A DNA stretch of 6,784 nt from Anaerolineae bacterium (GTDB lineage Bacteria > Chloroflexota > Anaerolineae > B4-G1 > DUEL01): contig JAOZPF010000161.1 in the NCBI GenBank assembly GCA_029932895.1, forward strand, positions 1 to 6,784, given 5' to 3'. Every line of letters begins with the position of its first letter. Position 1 is the first letter of the stretch. The translations under genes were made by a program, and so were the position numbers. The notes under the pieces are model-generated. The model worked only from the letters and a program-made list of their open reading frames with translations, did no database searches and had not been told where the DNA came from. Of the stretch, positions 1-5,600 are shown one piece after another.

Positions 1-524
1 AACCGGGCCAGCGAGAGCGGTGGCTCAACCCGCGTCGAGATCACCAGGTGCATCTGCGGCGGCTGGTGGCGCAGGACAAAATCCAGCATGCGATGCACCT
101 CGGCGTGGTCGATACAGTGATAGTCCTCCAGAATGATCAGTAGCTCCCGCTCAAAGGCCACGGTGACCTCGTTGAGCAGCACCGACAACACCTGCTCTAT
201 CTGCGCCTCCAGGTCGTCCAGCAGCGTCAGCGCGGTCTGACCAAAACCGGGCGAGACGCGCCGCAGCCCTTCGACCAGGTAACGGAGAAAGACCTTGGGA
301 TCGTTGTCGGCGGGGTCCAACTGGTACCAGACGAGCGGGACATCCACCACCTGAGCGAACGAGGCCAGCAGCGTGGTCTTGCCATATCCCGGCGGGGCCG
401 AGACCAACGCCAGCTTTTTCGTCAGTGCTACCCCCAGCTGCCGCTGTAAGCGCGGGCGGGGCAGATGATCAGGCCGCAGACGTGGGATCAGGAACTTGGT
501 GTGAAGCAAGAGAGGTTTCTTCAT
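1..524 (-). CDS. MalT-like LuxR-family ATP-dependent transcriptional regulator, N-terminal part (runs off left edge)
   Basis: The reading frame stays open from an ATG at 524 to the window edge (174 residues), so only the N-terminus is visible. It opens with MKKPLLLHTKFLIPRLRPD, the typical beginning of large MalT-type (LuxR/STAND ATPase) regulators, followed by RPRLQRQL. A Walker A/P-loop SAPPGYGKTTLL lies at about residues 44-55, a Walker B-like LLIILEDYHCID at about 137-148, and the sensor-like LVISTRVEPPLSLAR at about 160-174. Family members are usually about 850-1000 residues, with TPR-like repeats and a C-terminal LuxR helix-turn-helix; those parts would lie left of the window. Such proteins normally bind ATP and an inducer, then activate transcription. 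ATG 524 is the only start codon between the upstream in-frame stop and the P-loop, and no strong Shine-Dalgarno precedes it. The inducer and target cannot be told. The terminator at 765-797 separates it from the upstream operon. Confidence 0.93.
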   Translation of the reverse strand, partial: MKKPLLLHTKFLIPRLRPDHLPRPRLQRQLGVALTKKLALVSAPPGYGKTTLLASFAQVVDVPLVWYQLDPADNDPKVFLRYLVEGLRRVSPGFGQTALTLLDDLEAQIEQVLSVLLNEVTVAFERELLIILEDYHCIDHAEVHRMLDFVLRHQPPQMHLVISTRVEPPLSLAR

Positions 525-657
525 CGCCGCAACGCCGGGCCAGGCACGGGACGGATGACCATTCCCCCAGATGGGAACGAATTGGTGCTCTCCAAGGCTA
601 CAAACTGAACACGGGCTCGGTCGCTCATCAGAACTCGATTTCCCATATTTGCGTCAC

Positions 658-686
658 AGTTTACAACGAAAGCCGCAAAACTTCAA
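658..686 (-). promoter_or_regulatory. Candidate sigma70-type promoter for the MalT-like regulator
   Basis: On the minus strand TTGAAG (681-686) and TAAACT (658-663) are separated by exactly 17 bp. Each matches the -35 and -10 consensus at 4 of 6 positions. Transcription would begin near 651, giving a leader of about 125 nt before the ATG at 524. It is the best-spaced pair I noticed in this gap, but a match of this quality can arise by chance. Confidence 0.35.
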
Positions 687-696
687 CTGCATGGTC

Positions 697-723
697 AGCG
701 GATGAAGCGGATGGAGCGGATTG
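697..723. repeat. Three tandem 9-bp repeats (AGCGGATGA-like)
   Basis: Plus-strand units are AGCGGATGA (697-705), AGCGGATGG (706-714) and AGCGGATTG (715-723), conserved over AGCGGAT. They lie in non-coding DNA about 10 bp upstream of the candidate -35 box of the MalT-like gene. They may be regulator-binding repeats, or a remnant of the short 9-bp intergenic microsatellites that I recall from Chloroflexota genomes. Confidence 0.6.
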
Positions 724-756
724 AGCAAGTGAAGTGGAAGAGACGCGTGCGGGGGG

Positions 757-797
757 GGGAAAATAGATCGGAGCAACCTCGGCGGCTGCTCCGATCT
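757..797 (-). terminator. Rho-independent-type terminator after the amidohydrolase gene
   Basis: Positions 765-775 (AGATCGGAGCA) and 787-797 (TGCTCCGATCT) form a perfect 11-bp stem around an 11-nt GC-rich loop. Read on the minus strand, the stem is followed at once by ATTTT and then a run of C. The T tract is short (four T), but there is no T tract on the other side, so it points to minus-strand termination. It sits 46 bp after the stop of the amidohydrolase gene and would end the three-gene operon. Confidence 0.65.
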
Positions 798-842
798 CGG
801 GGCTGACCAGGCAGGCTGACAGAACCTTGCCCTTTATTCCCT

Positions 843-2597
843 TTACACCTGATAGACAATCTCACCACCCACCATCGTTATCTCCACCTCCGTATCCCAC
901 AGCTCCTGCCCGGTTGTCGCCTCATAAAAGTTCTTGTTCCAGACCACCAGGTCGGCGAATTTGCCCGGCTCGATGGAGCCTTTAACGTTCTCCTGATGCC
1001 CGGCATAGGCCGAGCCCATCGTGTGGCAGCGCAACGCCTCCTGAATGGTCAACACCTGTTCGGGATGGAAACGTTCACCGGAGTATGTCCCCCGGCTGAC
1101 TGCGCCCAGCAATGTCGCCAGCGGAGTTACCCAGGGAGTGGTTGGAGAATCAGACCCCAACGCCAGAGGAATACCCGCGTCCAGCCACTCGCGGGTGACC
1201 ATAATCCGCGCCGCCCGCTCCTCGCCAAAGAGATCGGCGTAGCGGTCCCCGCCCATACGGATGAACTGCGGTTGGGTAGAGACGACGACACCCAGGTCTT
1301 TGATGCGCTGCGTCGCCTCCGGCGTGCTGATGATGCAGTGCTCGATACGGTGACGCGGGTCGGGGCGGGGATTGGCGTTCATCGCCTCCTCGAAGGCGTC
1401 CAACGTCAGGTCAACCGCCGCGTCGCCCACACAATGGACGCATATCTGCAAGCCGGTGTCGTGCAGTTCGCGCACGGCCCGCTTGAACGTCTCCGGCTCC
1501 CATGTAGGCAAGTCCCAACGCTCGCCGTTGTGCGGCTCGTGACAGTAGGCCATCGTCATCTGCCCGTCGAGCAGGAACTTGAAACCAGCAAAGCGCATAA
1601 AGTCGTCGCTATAGTGCTCAATCTCGTTCAGCGCCCGCTCCAGATCGCCGGGCCATTCCAGCGTGTAATAGACCGCGCCGCGCAGGTACATCTCTCCCTG
1701 CCGGCCCACGTCCAGATACGTGCCGACCGTGTCGACGCCACGCACATTGTTGTCTTGGAAACTGGTCACGCCGCAGGCAGCAAAGGTGGGCTGGGTGGAG
1801 AGAATGTTCTGCCGCACGTCGTCTTGCGTAAAGAGGGGCACGACCCGCCGTAGCAGGTCCATTGCGCGGTGGTTGTAAAAGATACCGTCCGGCTCACCGT
1901 TGGCGTCCCGCCCCACGACCCCGCCGACGGGGTCGGGCGTGCTGGCGTCAATGCCGGCCAGTTCCAGCGCCAGGCTGTTGGCCGAACCATAATGCCCGCC
2001 CTGCTGCACGATCCAGACCGGGTTGTTAGGCGAGACCGGGTCCAGGTCGTAGCGGGAGGGCAGGCCAGCGCCCTGGAGGAACATAAAATAGCCAATGACC
2101 CATTCCCCCTCCGGGGTCTGAGCAACGGCCTCGGCTAATGCGTCCTGCAAGTCCTGCAACGTCCGCACATCAGGCGGGAGGAAGGGGGTGTAGTAACTGT
2201 GCATCAGCCCCGTCACCTGGAAGTGGTTGTGCGAGTCAATGATGCCCGGCGTGAGCGTCCGCCCAGCCAAATCGATCACCTGCGTCCCCTCACCGACCAG
2301 GCCAGAGATGTCGGCATCGCTTCCCACCGCCTGGATCAGACCGTTGCTGACGGCGACCGCCTGGGCGATGGTGTCGGCAGAATCTATGGTGAGGACGTTG
2401 CCGTGGAGGAATACCAGGTCGGCCGGGTTGGTAGCCAGGCCAGGTGGCAGTGTAGCAGCAGGCGCGGTAGTAGGCGCGACGGTCGTTTGTTCACGCCCAC
2501 AGGCCAGCGCCGCACCGGCAAGCGCTGCCCCGGCGCTGACCAGGAATTGGCGACGGGTGACACCACGAAGCCGCCGCTGTTTCGAATATCTTGTCAT
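843..2597 (-). CDS. Tat-exported, probably lipid-anchored amidohydrolase (YtcJ/AHS3-like)
   Basis: The 584-residue product is a metal-dependent hydrolase of amidohydrolase family 3 (YtcJ-like). Metal-ligand motifs are in order: DSHNH (H123, H125), the FKFLLDG lysine motif (K340), VHCVGD (H388), RIEHC (H420) and LGSDSP (D483), so the active site looks complete. The C-terminal GSIEPGKFADLVVW (about 540-553) is the usual closing beta element. The N-terminus carries the twin-arginine motif TRRQFL (14-19), an Ala-rich stretch and then ALAC-G, with Cys33 as likely lipidation site, followed by a Thr/Pro/Ala linker. This predicts Tat export and membrane anchoring outside the cell. ATG 2597 is preferred over an upstream GTG at 2639 because AAGAGGTG sits 6 nt before it and the GTG extension would overlap the previous gene and bury the Tat signal. 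It lies 25 bp after the lipoprotein gene. The substrate (amide, carbamate or other) cannot be told. Confidence 0.92.
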   Translation of the reverse strand: MTRYSKQRRLRGVTRRQFLVSAGAALAGAALACGREQTTVAPTTAPAATLPPGLATNPADLVFLHGNVLTIDSADTIAQAVAVSNGLIQAVGSDADISGLVGEGTQVIDLAGRTLTPGIIDSHNHFQVTGLMHSYYTPFLPPDVRTLQDLQDALAEAVAQTPEGEWVIGYFMFLQGAGLPSRYDLDPVSPNNPVWIVQQGGHYGSANSLALELAGIDASTPDPVGGVVGRDANGEPDGIFYNHRAMDLLRRVVPLFTQDDVRQNILSTQPTFAACGVTSFQDNNVRGVDTVGTYLDVGRQGEMYLRGAVYYTLEWPGDLERALNEIEHYSDDFMRFAGFKFLLDGQMTMAYCHEPHNGERWDLPTWEPETFKRAVRELHDTGLQICVHCVGDAAVDLTLDAFEEAMNANPRPDPRHRIEHCIISTPEATQRIKDLGVVVSTQPQFIRMGGDRYADLFGEERAARIMVTREWLDAGIPLALGSDSPTTPWVTPLATLLGAVSRGTYSGERFHPEQVLTIQEALRCHTMGSAYAGHQENVKGSIEPGKFADLVVWNKNFYEATTGQELWDTEVEITMVGGEIVYQV

Positions 2598-2601
2598 CAC
2601 A

Positions 2602-2609
2602 CACCTCTT
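2602..2609 (-). promoter_or_regulatory. Ribosome-binding site deciding the amidohydrolase start
   Basis: AAGAGGTG on the minus strand contains AGAGG with 6 nt to the ATG at 2597. It supports this start over the GTG at 2639, and gives the gene independent translation within the operon. Confidence 0.65.
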
Positions 2610-2622
2610 CAAAGTCCCGTGA

Positions 2623-3825
2623 CTATTGTGCTTGAACACGAAGGGGAATGTTGAGCGTGTTGTCCCCCTCGTCGCTCTCGTCCACCGTGCCCCCGGCGTC
2701 GACCGTCAGGTCGGTGTGATACCCGTGCGCTGCAGCCGCCGTGTTCCTGGTGCACCGTCCGCTGCTCTCCTCTCCAGGGCCAAGCCCCGGATTCTGCAAG
2801 CGGCAATCGTCCAAACCGAGGTTGGGGTGAAAGTGCCAGACGATGCTGAACGGCCCGCTAGCGACAGTGCCGTCATTGCGCACGGTGAAACAAGCATCAA
2901 AGTCCTGCCCCTGCACCACCGGGTCTGGCTCAAAGTGCGCCTCCACAATGACCAAGTTCGGGGACTGGCAGACCCCTGCCACATCCAGCGTGTTGCTGGG
3001 GTCAGAGTCACCAGCTCCGTTAAAAGCGCGCACACGGTACTGGTAGGTCTCGCCACAAGGGGGAAGCGGGACGGTGGCCTGCGTCACGTTAGCCCCCACC
3101 GGGTCCAGCCAGCCCACGCCCACATGACGGATGCGGAACCCATCCTCGTCGTCTGAGTTATCGTCCCAGGCCAGGGTGACCGTGCAATCGCCCCCGCCCC
3201 CCAGGCGCTGGTGGGACGGGGCGGCTGGCGCGCCGGCCGCCGGCGCGGTGGTGGCCTCCTCCGTCGGCTCTTCTGTCGGCTCCTCTGTCCCCCCCGTTGA
3301 CCCAGCGTCCGCCACGACAATATCGCAAAAGATTGTGCCCAGGTTGGCCCCAGCGGGCGATTCGACCCGCCAGTAGCCCCGGTAGCCGCCCGTCCCGCCA
3401 GGGGCGGTCATCTCGACCGAGATGTCGATTTCTTCCCCGGCCGGCAGGTCGGGGATTGATTGCTCCAGCGTGCCCATCGGCTCACCGTGGTCAAAGATGA
3501 GCCGGTAGCCGGACCAATTGCAGGAGCCGCTGTTGCGCACCCGCCAGGTCTTGACAAAGGACTCGTTGGGGCCAAAGACGGTGCCATCGGGCACGGTCAC
3601 GTCGGTCACGAACTGCATGCCGTCGGCGCAGCCGCCGGGGACGGGAGTGGAGGTGGGCACGGGCGGTTCCTCCTGCGGCGGGGCGGCGCTGCTCGTCGTC
3701 GGGGTGGCGACGACGACCTGCGGCGTGGTGGTCTCCCCACTCTGCTGACCGCAGGCGAGCGTAGCACCGATCAACGCCAGGCCAGCCAGCAACACAATCC
3801 AGATTGGCACTCGTTGGTCACTCAT
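2623..3825 (-). CDS. Surface lipoprotein with NBR1-like Ig, fibronectin type III and CARDB domains
   Basis: The 400-residue product has an exported-lipoprotein N-terminus: hydrophobic 7-23, then ATLAC-G with Cys25 as likely lipidation site. A Thr/Pro/Ser-rich stalk (26-64) follows. Residues about 66-170 resemble the Ig-like domain of NBR1 (SFVKTWRVRNSGSCNW, then GGYRGYWRVESP), a domain that recurs in bacterial lipoproteins. An acidic TEEPTEEPTEE linker (180-190) leads to a fibronectin type III domain (about 200-284; LAWDDNSDDEDGF, YQYRVRAFNGAGDSDPSNT). Residues about 288-398 look like a CARDB adhesion-type domain (FTVRNDGT, ending DESDEGDNTLNIPLRV). No enzyme motif is visible, so it is probably a binding or scaffold protein outside the membrane. 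ATG 3825 is preferred to a TTG at 3858 because AAGGGAG lies 8 nt upstream and the TTG falls almost on the end of the preceding gene. Its genes on either side, 29 and 25 bp away, also encode exported proteins. Confidence 0.88.
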   Translation of the reverse strand: MSDQRVPIWIVLLAGLALIGATLACGQQSGETTTPQVVVATPTTSSAAPPQEEPPVPTSTPVPGGCADGMQFVTDVTVPDGTVFGPNESFVKTWRVRNSGSCNWSGYRLIFDHGEPMGTLEQSIPDLPAGEEIDISVEMTAPGGTGGYRGYWRVESPAGANLGTIFCDIVVADAGSTGGTEEPTEEPTEEATTAPAAGAPAAPSHQRLGGGGDCTVTLAWDDNSDDEDGFRIRHVGVGWLDPVGANVTQATVPLPPCGETYQYRVRAFNGAGDSDPSNTLDVAGVCQSPNLVIVEAHFEPDPVVQGQDFDACFTVRNDGTVASGPFSIVWHFHPNLGLDDCRLQNPGLGPGEESSGRCTRNTAAAAHGYHTDLTVDAGGTVDESDEGDNTLNIPLRVQAQ

Positions 3826-3833
3826 TTCTTTTT

Positions 3834-3840
3834 CTCCCTT
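3834..3840 (-). promoter_or_regulatory. Ribosome-binding site deciding the lipoprotein start
   Basis: AAGGGAG on the minus strand stands 8 nt before the ATG at 3825, in the 29-bp space after the beta-helix gene. It selects this ATG over the upstream in-frame TTG at 3858. Confidence 0.65.
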
Positions 3841-3854
3841 CTGCCTACCCGACC

Positions 3855-5480
3855 TCAAGAGTCGCGCAGCACGAGCGGCAGGTAGACCAAAACATAAACC
3901 TCATCACCGCCGATGTCATACCCAGAGCCCATTGGGCGCACATCACCGTCCCAATCGGTATCGGGGACATAGGGGAAAACAGATGGACCTGCTCCGGCGT
4001 CAACGCACGGGGAATCAGCCCGCAGGTGGAAATCATAGCCGGCGGCATCCACAAAGCGCGGGTCGGCGCTGATGTTGCCTGTCCCCGCGTCCCCATCCTC
4101 GATGTCCGAATAAGAGGCCGTGCAGCCGGCGAGGTCATCGCCGTTGTTCCACAGGATCAGATTGACCAGCGTCGCGGTCGAGTTGGCGTCGCAAAATATG
4201 CCGGTGGATGTATTGCTGACGATGGTGCTGTTGACTATGGTCAGCGCCACCGACTCTTGCACTCCCCAGGCATAGACAGCGTGACCACCGTTGGGAAAAG
4301 TGTTAAAGGCGAGGATGACATTGACCGCTGTGAGCAAGGTCGGGCTAACGTTTGCTTCGACGTGGATGCCGTTGCCCCAGGACGGGGCGGAGGTAGAAGC
4401 GGCCGAGTTTCCCATCAGCACATCTCCTTCCATCGTCGCCACGTTGTCATACATATAGACACCGCCGCCATAGCCGTTGCCACCGCCGGCGGCGGTGTTG
4501 CTCAACACCCAATTGGCTTGCAGAGCGGCTGTGCTATGTTGAAAGTACAAGCCGCCGCCCAACCCTATCGAGTTTGGAGAGGCAAAATTCTCGCGCACGC
4601 CGTTCTCGATCAACCGCACATCGCTCTCATAGACATAGATGCCACCGCCATAGCCGTTTCCGTCCAGGCTGGCGATGTTGGAATAGACGGCGTTCCCGGT
4701 CAATGTCATAGGGTCGCAATAGGATAAATAGAGTCCGCCCCCTGCCCCCCCCGCAGTGACATTGGCGACGTTGCCGCGCAGCAGGACATTGTCCAGTACC
4801 CCATCGCTGTACTGCAAAGCGATGCCGCCTCCATTTCCTGAACCACTGGCGCTGTAATTGCTCAGCACGTTGGTGTATCTGATGTTGACGGTGCTATGCA
4901 AGGTGTACAATCCCCCCCCGTAAGAGCTAGAGTCGCTCTGAGCAGCCACGTTGTCAGTAACGACAGAGTGTAGAACAGTGAGATCGCTGTACCAGGCGCC
5001 GATCCCGCCGCCATATGCGGCATAGTAACTCTCGTTCGTCGCGTCACCGCCGGTGATGAAAAAGCCGTCCAGCGTCACAGGAGGCGGATCAGACGCGTTG
5101 CCGACGATGGTGACAGCGCGCCCGTTACCGCCGCCGTCTATGGTGGTGACATAGACCGCCGGGACGCGCACGGCACAGGCGGCGTTGGCGCAACCGCCGA
5201 GCAGGGTGATCTCCTTGTCGATGTCCAGATTCTCGGCATAGACGTTGGGGCCGACGACGCGGATGATGTCGCCAGCGCTAGCAGCGCCCACTGCCCCTTG
5301 AATGGTGGCAAAATCGCAGCCGTTGGCTGGCGCTTCTGGGCAGACGGCCCAAAAGGCCGCACCGGGGTCAGCATGGGCTGTGGAGGCAAGGCTCAGCACC
5401 AAGTATACAGCCAGCAACGCCGCTGTCGCCAGCAACACAGAGATTCCAAACAAACCTTTCAATCTCCTCCGCGCGGTCAT
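3855..5480 (-). CDS. Secreted parallel beta-helix protein with choice-of-anchor-Q-like C-terminus
   Basis: The 541-residue product starts with a basic region and a long hydrophobic segment (9-35), then STAHA-DPG, a plausible signal-peptidase site after residue 37. FATIQGAVGAASAGDIIRV (57-75) is the usual entry to pectate-lyase-like right-handed beta-helices. Seven copies of GGG(I/L/V) at residues 157, 188, 217, 247, 278, 308 and 338 give a rung period of about 30 residues, each with Asn near its end (LSN, RGN, ENF). Residues about 455-527 (DPRFVDAAGYDFHLRADSPCVDAG, then DWDGDVRP and YDIGGDE) match the choice-of-anchor Q type of ending seen in polymorphic outer-membrane-like repeat proteins. 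The protein ends YLPLVLRDS. No catalytic residues of a polysaccharide lyase can be assigned, so binding or adhesion is as likely as an enzyme role. ATG 5480 is chosen because AGGAGG precedes it by 4 nt and it begins the signal peptide; the in-frame TTG at 5591 is rejected. Confidence 0.9.
   Translation of the reverse strand: MTARRRLKGLFGISVLLATAALLAVYLVLSLASTAHADPGAAFWAVCPEAPANGCDFATIQGAVGAASAGDIIRVVGPNVYAENLDIDKEITLLGGCANAACAVRVPAVYVTTIDGGGNGRAVTIVGNASDPPPVTLDGFFITGGDATNESYYAAYGGGIGAWYSDLTVLHSVVTDNVAAQSDSSSYGGGLYTLHSTVNIRYTNVLSNYSASGSGNGGGIALQYSDGVLDNVLLRGNVANVTAGGAGGGLYLSYCDPMTLTGNAVYSNIASLDGNGYGGGIYVYESDVRLIENGVRENFASPNSIGLGGGLYFQHSTAALQANWVLSNTAAGGGNGYGGGVYMYDNVATMEGDVLMGNSAASTSAPSWGNGIHVEANVSPTLLTAVNVILAFNTFPNGGHAVYAWGVQESVALTIVNSTIVSNTSTGIFCDANSTATLVNLILWNNGDDLAGCTASYSDIEDGDAGTGNISADPRFVDAAGYDFHLRADSPCVDAGAGPSVFPYVPDTDWDGDVRPMGSGYDIGGDEVYVLVYLPLVLRDS
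4401..5012 (-). repeat. Seven ~90-bp coding repeats (beta-helix rungs)
   Basis: Residues 157 to about 360 of the beta-helix protein consist of seven units of 29-31 residues, each carrying GGG followed by I, L or V and often Tyr. Units 2, 4 and 6 carry GGGLY, while 1, 3, 5 and 7 carry GGGI or GGGV, so a two-rung pair of about 60 residues (180 bp) is the higher-order unit. The DNA is diverged; the best local match is CCGCCATAGCCGTT, present near 4467 and again near 4648, about 180 bp apart. Confidence 0.75.
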
Positions 5481-5484
5481 ATCT

Positions 5485-5490
5485 CCTCCT
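5485..5490 (-). promoter_or_regulatory. Strong ribosome-binding site of the beta-helix gene
   Basis: AGGAGG on the minus strand, 4 nt before the ATG at 5480, is a full-consensus Shine-Dalgarno and the strongest in the window. It fixes the start and suggests that the first gene of the operon is well translated. Confidence 0.8.
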
Positions 5491-5563
5491 ATACTACAAA
5501 CGGGTATAGAACCAGTAATCCAATCCAAGTATGCCACAAGAGGAAACCAGTTGCTTGACCCGC

Positions 5564-5592
5564 AGCCAACAATTAGCCAACAATGAGGCAAA
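5564..5592 (-). promoter_or_regulatory. Candidate OmpR/PhoB-type operator: 11-bp-period direct repeats
   Basis: The minus strand reads GTTGGCT, AATT, GTTGGCT (5581-5564): two identical 7-mers separated by an AT-only 4-mer. A third, weaker unit, TTTGCCT (5592-5586; 5 of 7 matches), stands in the same 11-bp register. OmpR/PhoB winged helices bind such 7+4 tandem repeats as head-to-tail dimers. The element lies 84 bp and more upstream of the beta-helix ATG, right after the stop of the FHA-winged-helix gene. Binding by that protein is inference. I see no convincing -35/-10 pair downstream; CATACT (5533-5528) and TATACC (5508-5503) are possible -10 boxes. Confidence 0.4.
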
Positions 5593-5600
5593 AGGCAAAA

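Larger units (their letters stand above)
525..842. other. 318-bp intergenic region between the MalT-like gene and the amidohydrolase operon
   Basis: No credible gene lies here. From right to left it holds about 45 bp of trailer after the amidohydrolase stop, a terminator hairpin (765-797), a run of nine G (751-759), three 9-bp tandem repeats (697-723), a candidate promoter (658-686), and an untranslated leader of about 125 nt for the MalT-like gene in which I saw no clear structure. The small plus-strand reading frame at 425-724 overlaps the start of the MalT-like gene and has composition unlike a protein. Confidence 0.7.

Noticed and set aside
425..724. 99-residue plus-strand reading frame
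   Set aside because: It overlaps the conserved N-terminus of the MalT-like gene, then runs through the promoter candidate and 9-bp repeats. Its composition does not look like a real protein.
996..1853. 285-residue plus-strand reading frame
   Set aside because: It lies opposite the amidohydrolase, whose frame carries complete catalytic motifs. The product is rich in Arg, His and Val with no recognisable domain, as expected for the antisense of GC-rich coding DNA.
2598..2639. Longer amidohydrolase start at GTG 2639
   Set aside because: The 14 extra residues overlap the previous gene, have no ribosome-binding site in view and displace the Tat signal. ATG 2597 has a good ribosome-binding site.
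2199..2654. Overlapping plus-strand frames opposite the Tat/lipobox region
   Set aside because: The minus strand here encodes a clear signal peptide and amidohydrolase start; the plus-strand products have no family resemblance.
3255..3290. 12-bp tandem DNA repeats
   Set aside because: They encode the TEEPTEEPTEE linker of the lipoprotein; simple-sequence linker DNA explains them without any regulatory role.
3804..4727. 307-residue plus-strand reading frame
   Set aside because: It is opposite the beta-helix gene and reflects the antisense of its Gly-rich repeats. It has no convincing start signal or domain.
4401..5012. CRISPR-like array
   Set aside because: The ~90-bp periodicity is within a reading frame, the units are diverged, and there is no conserved direct repeat with unique spacers. 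It is protein repeat structure.
5481..5591. Longer beta-helix start at TTG 5591
   Set aside because: The extra 37 residues include no signal features and would cover the intergenic region; AGGAGG just before ATG 5480 decides the start.
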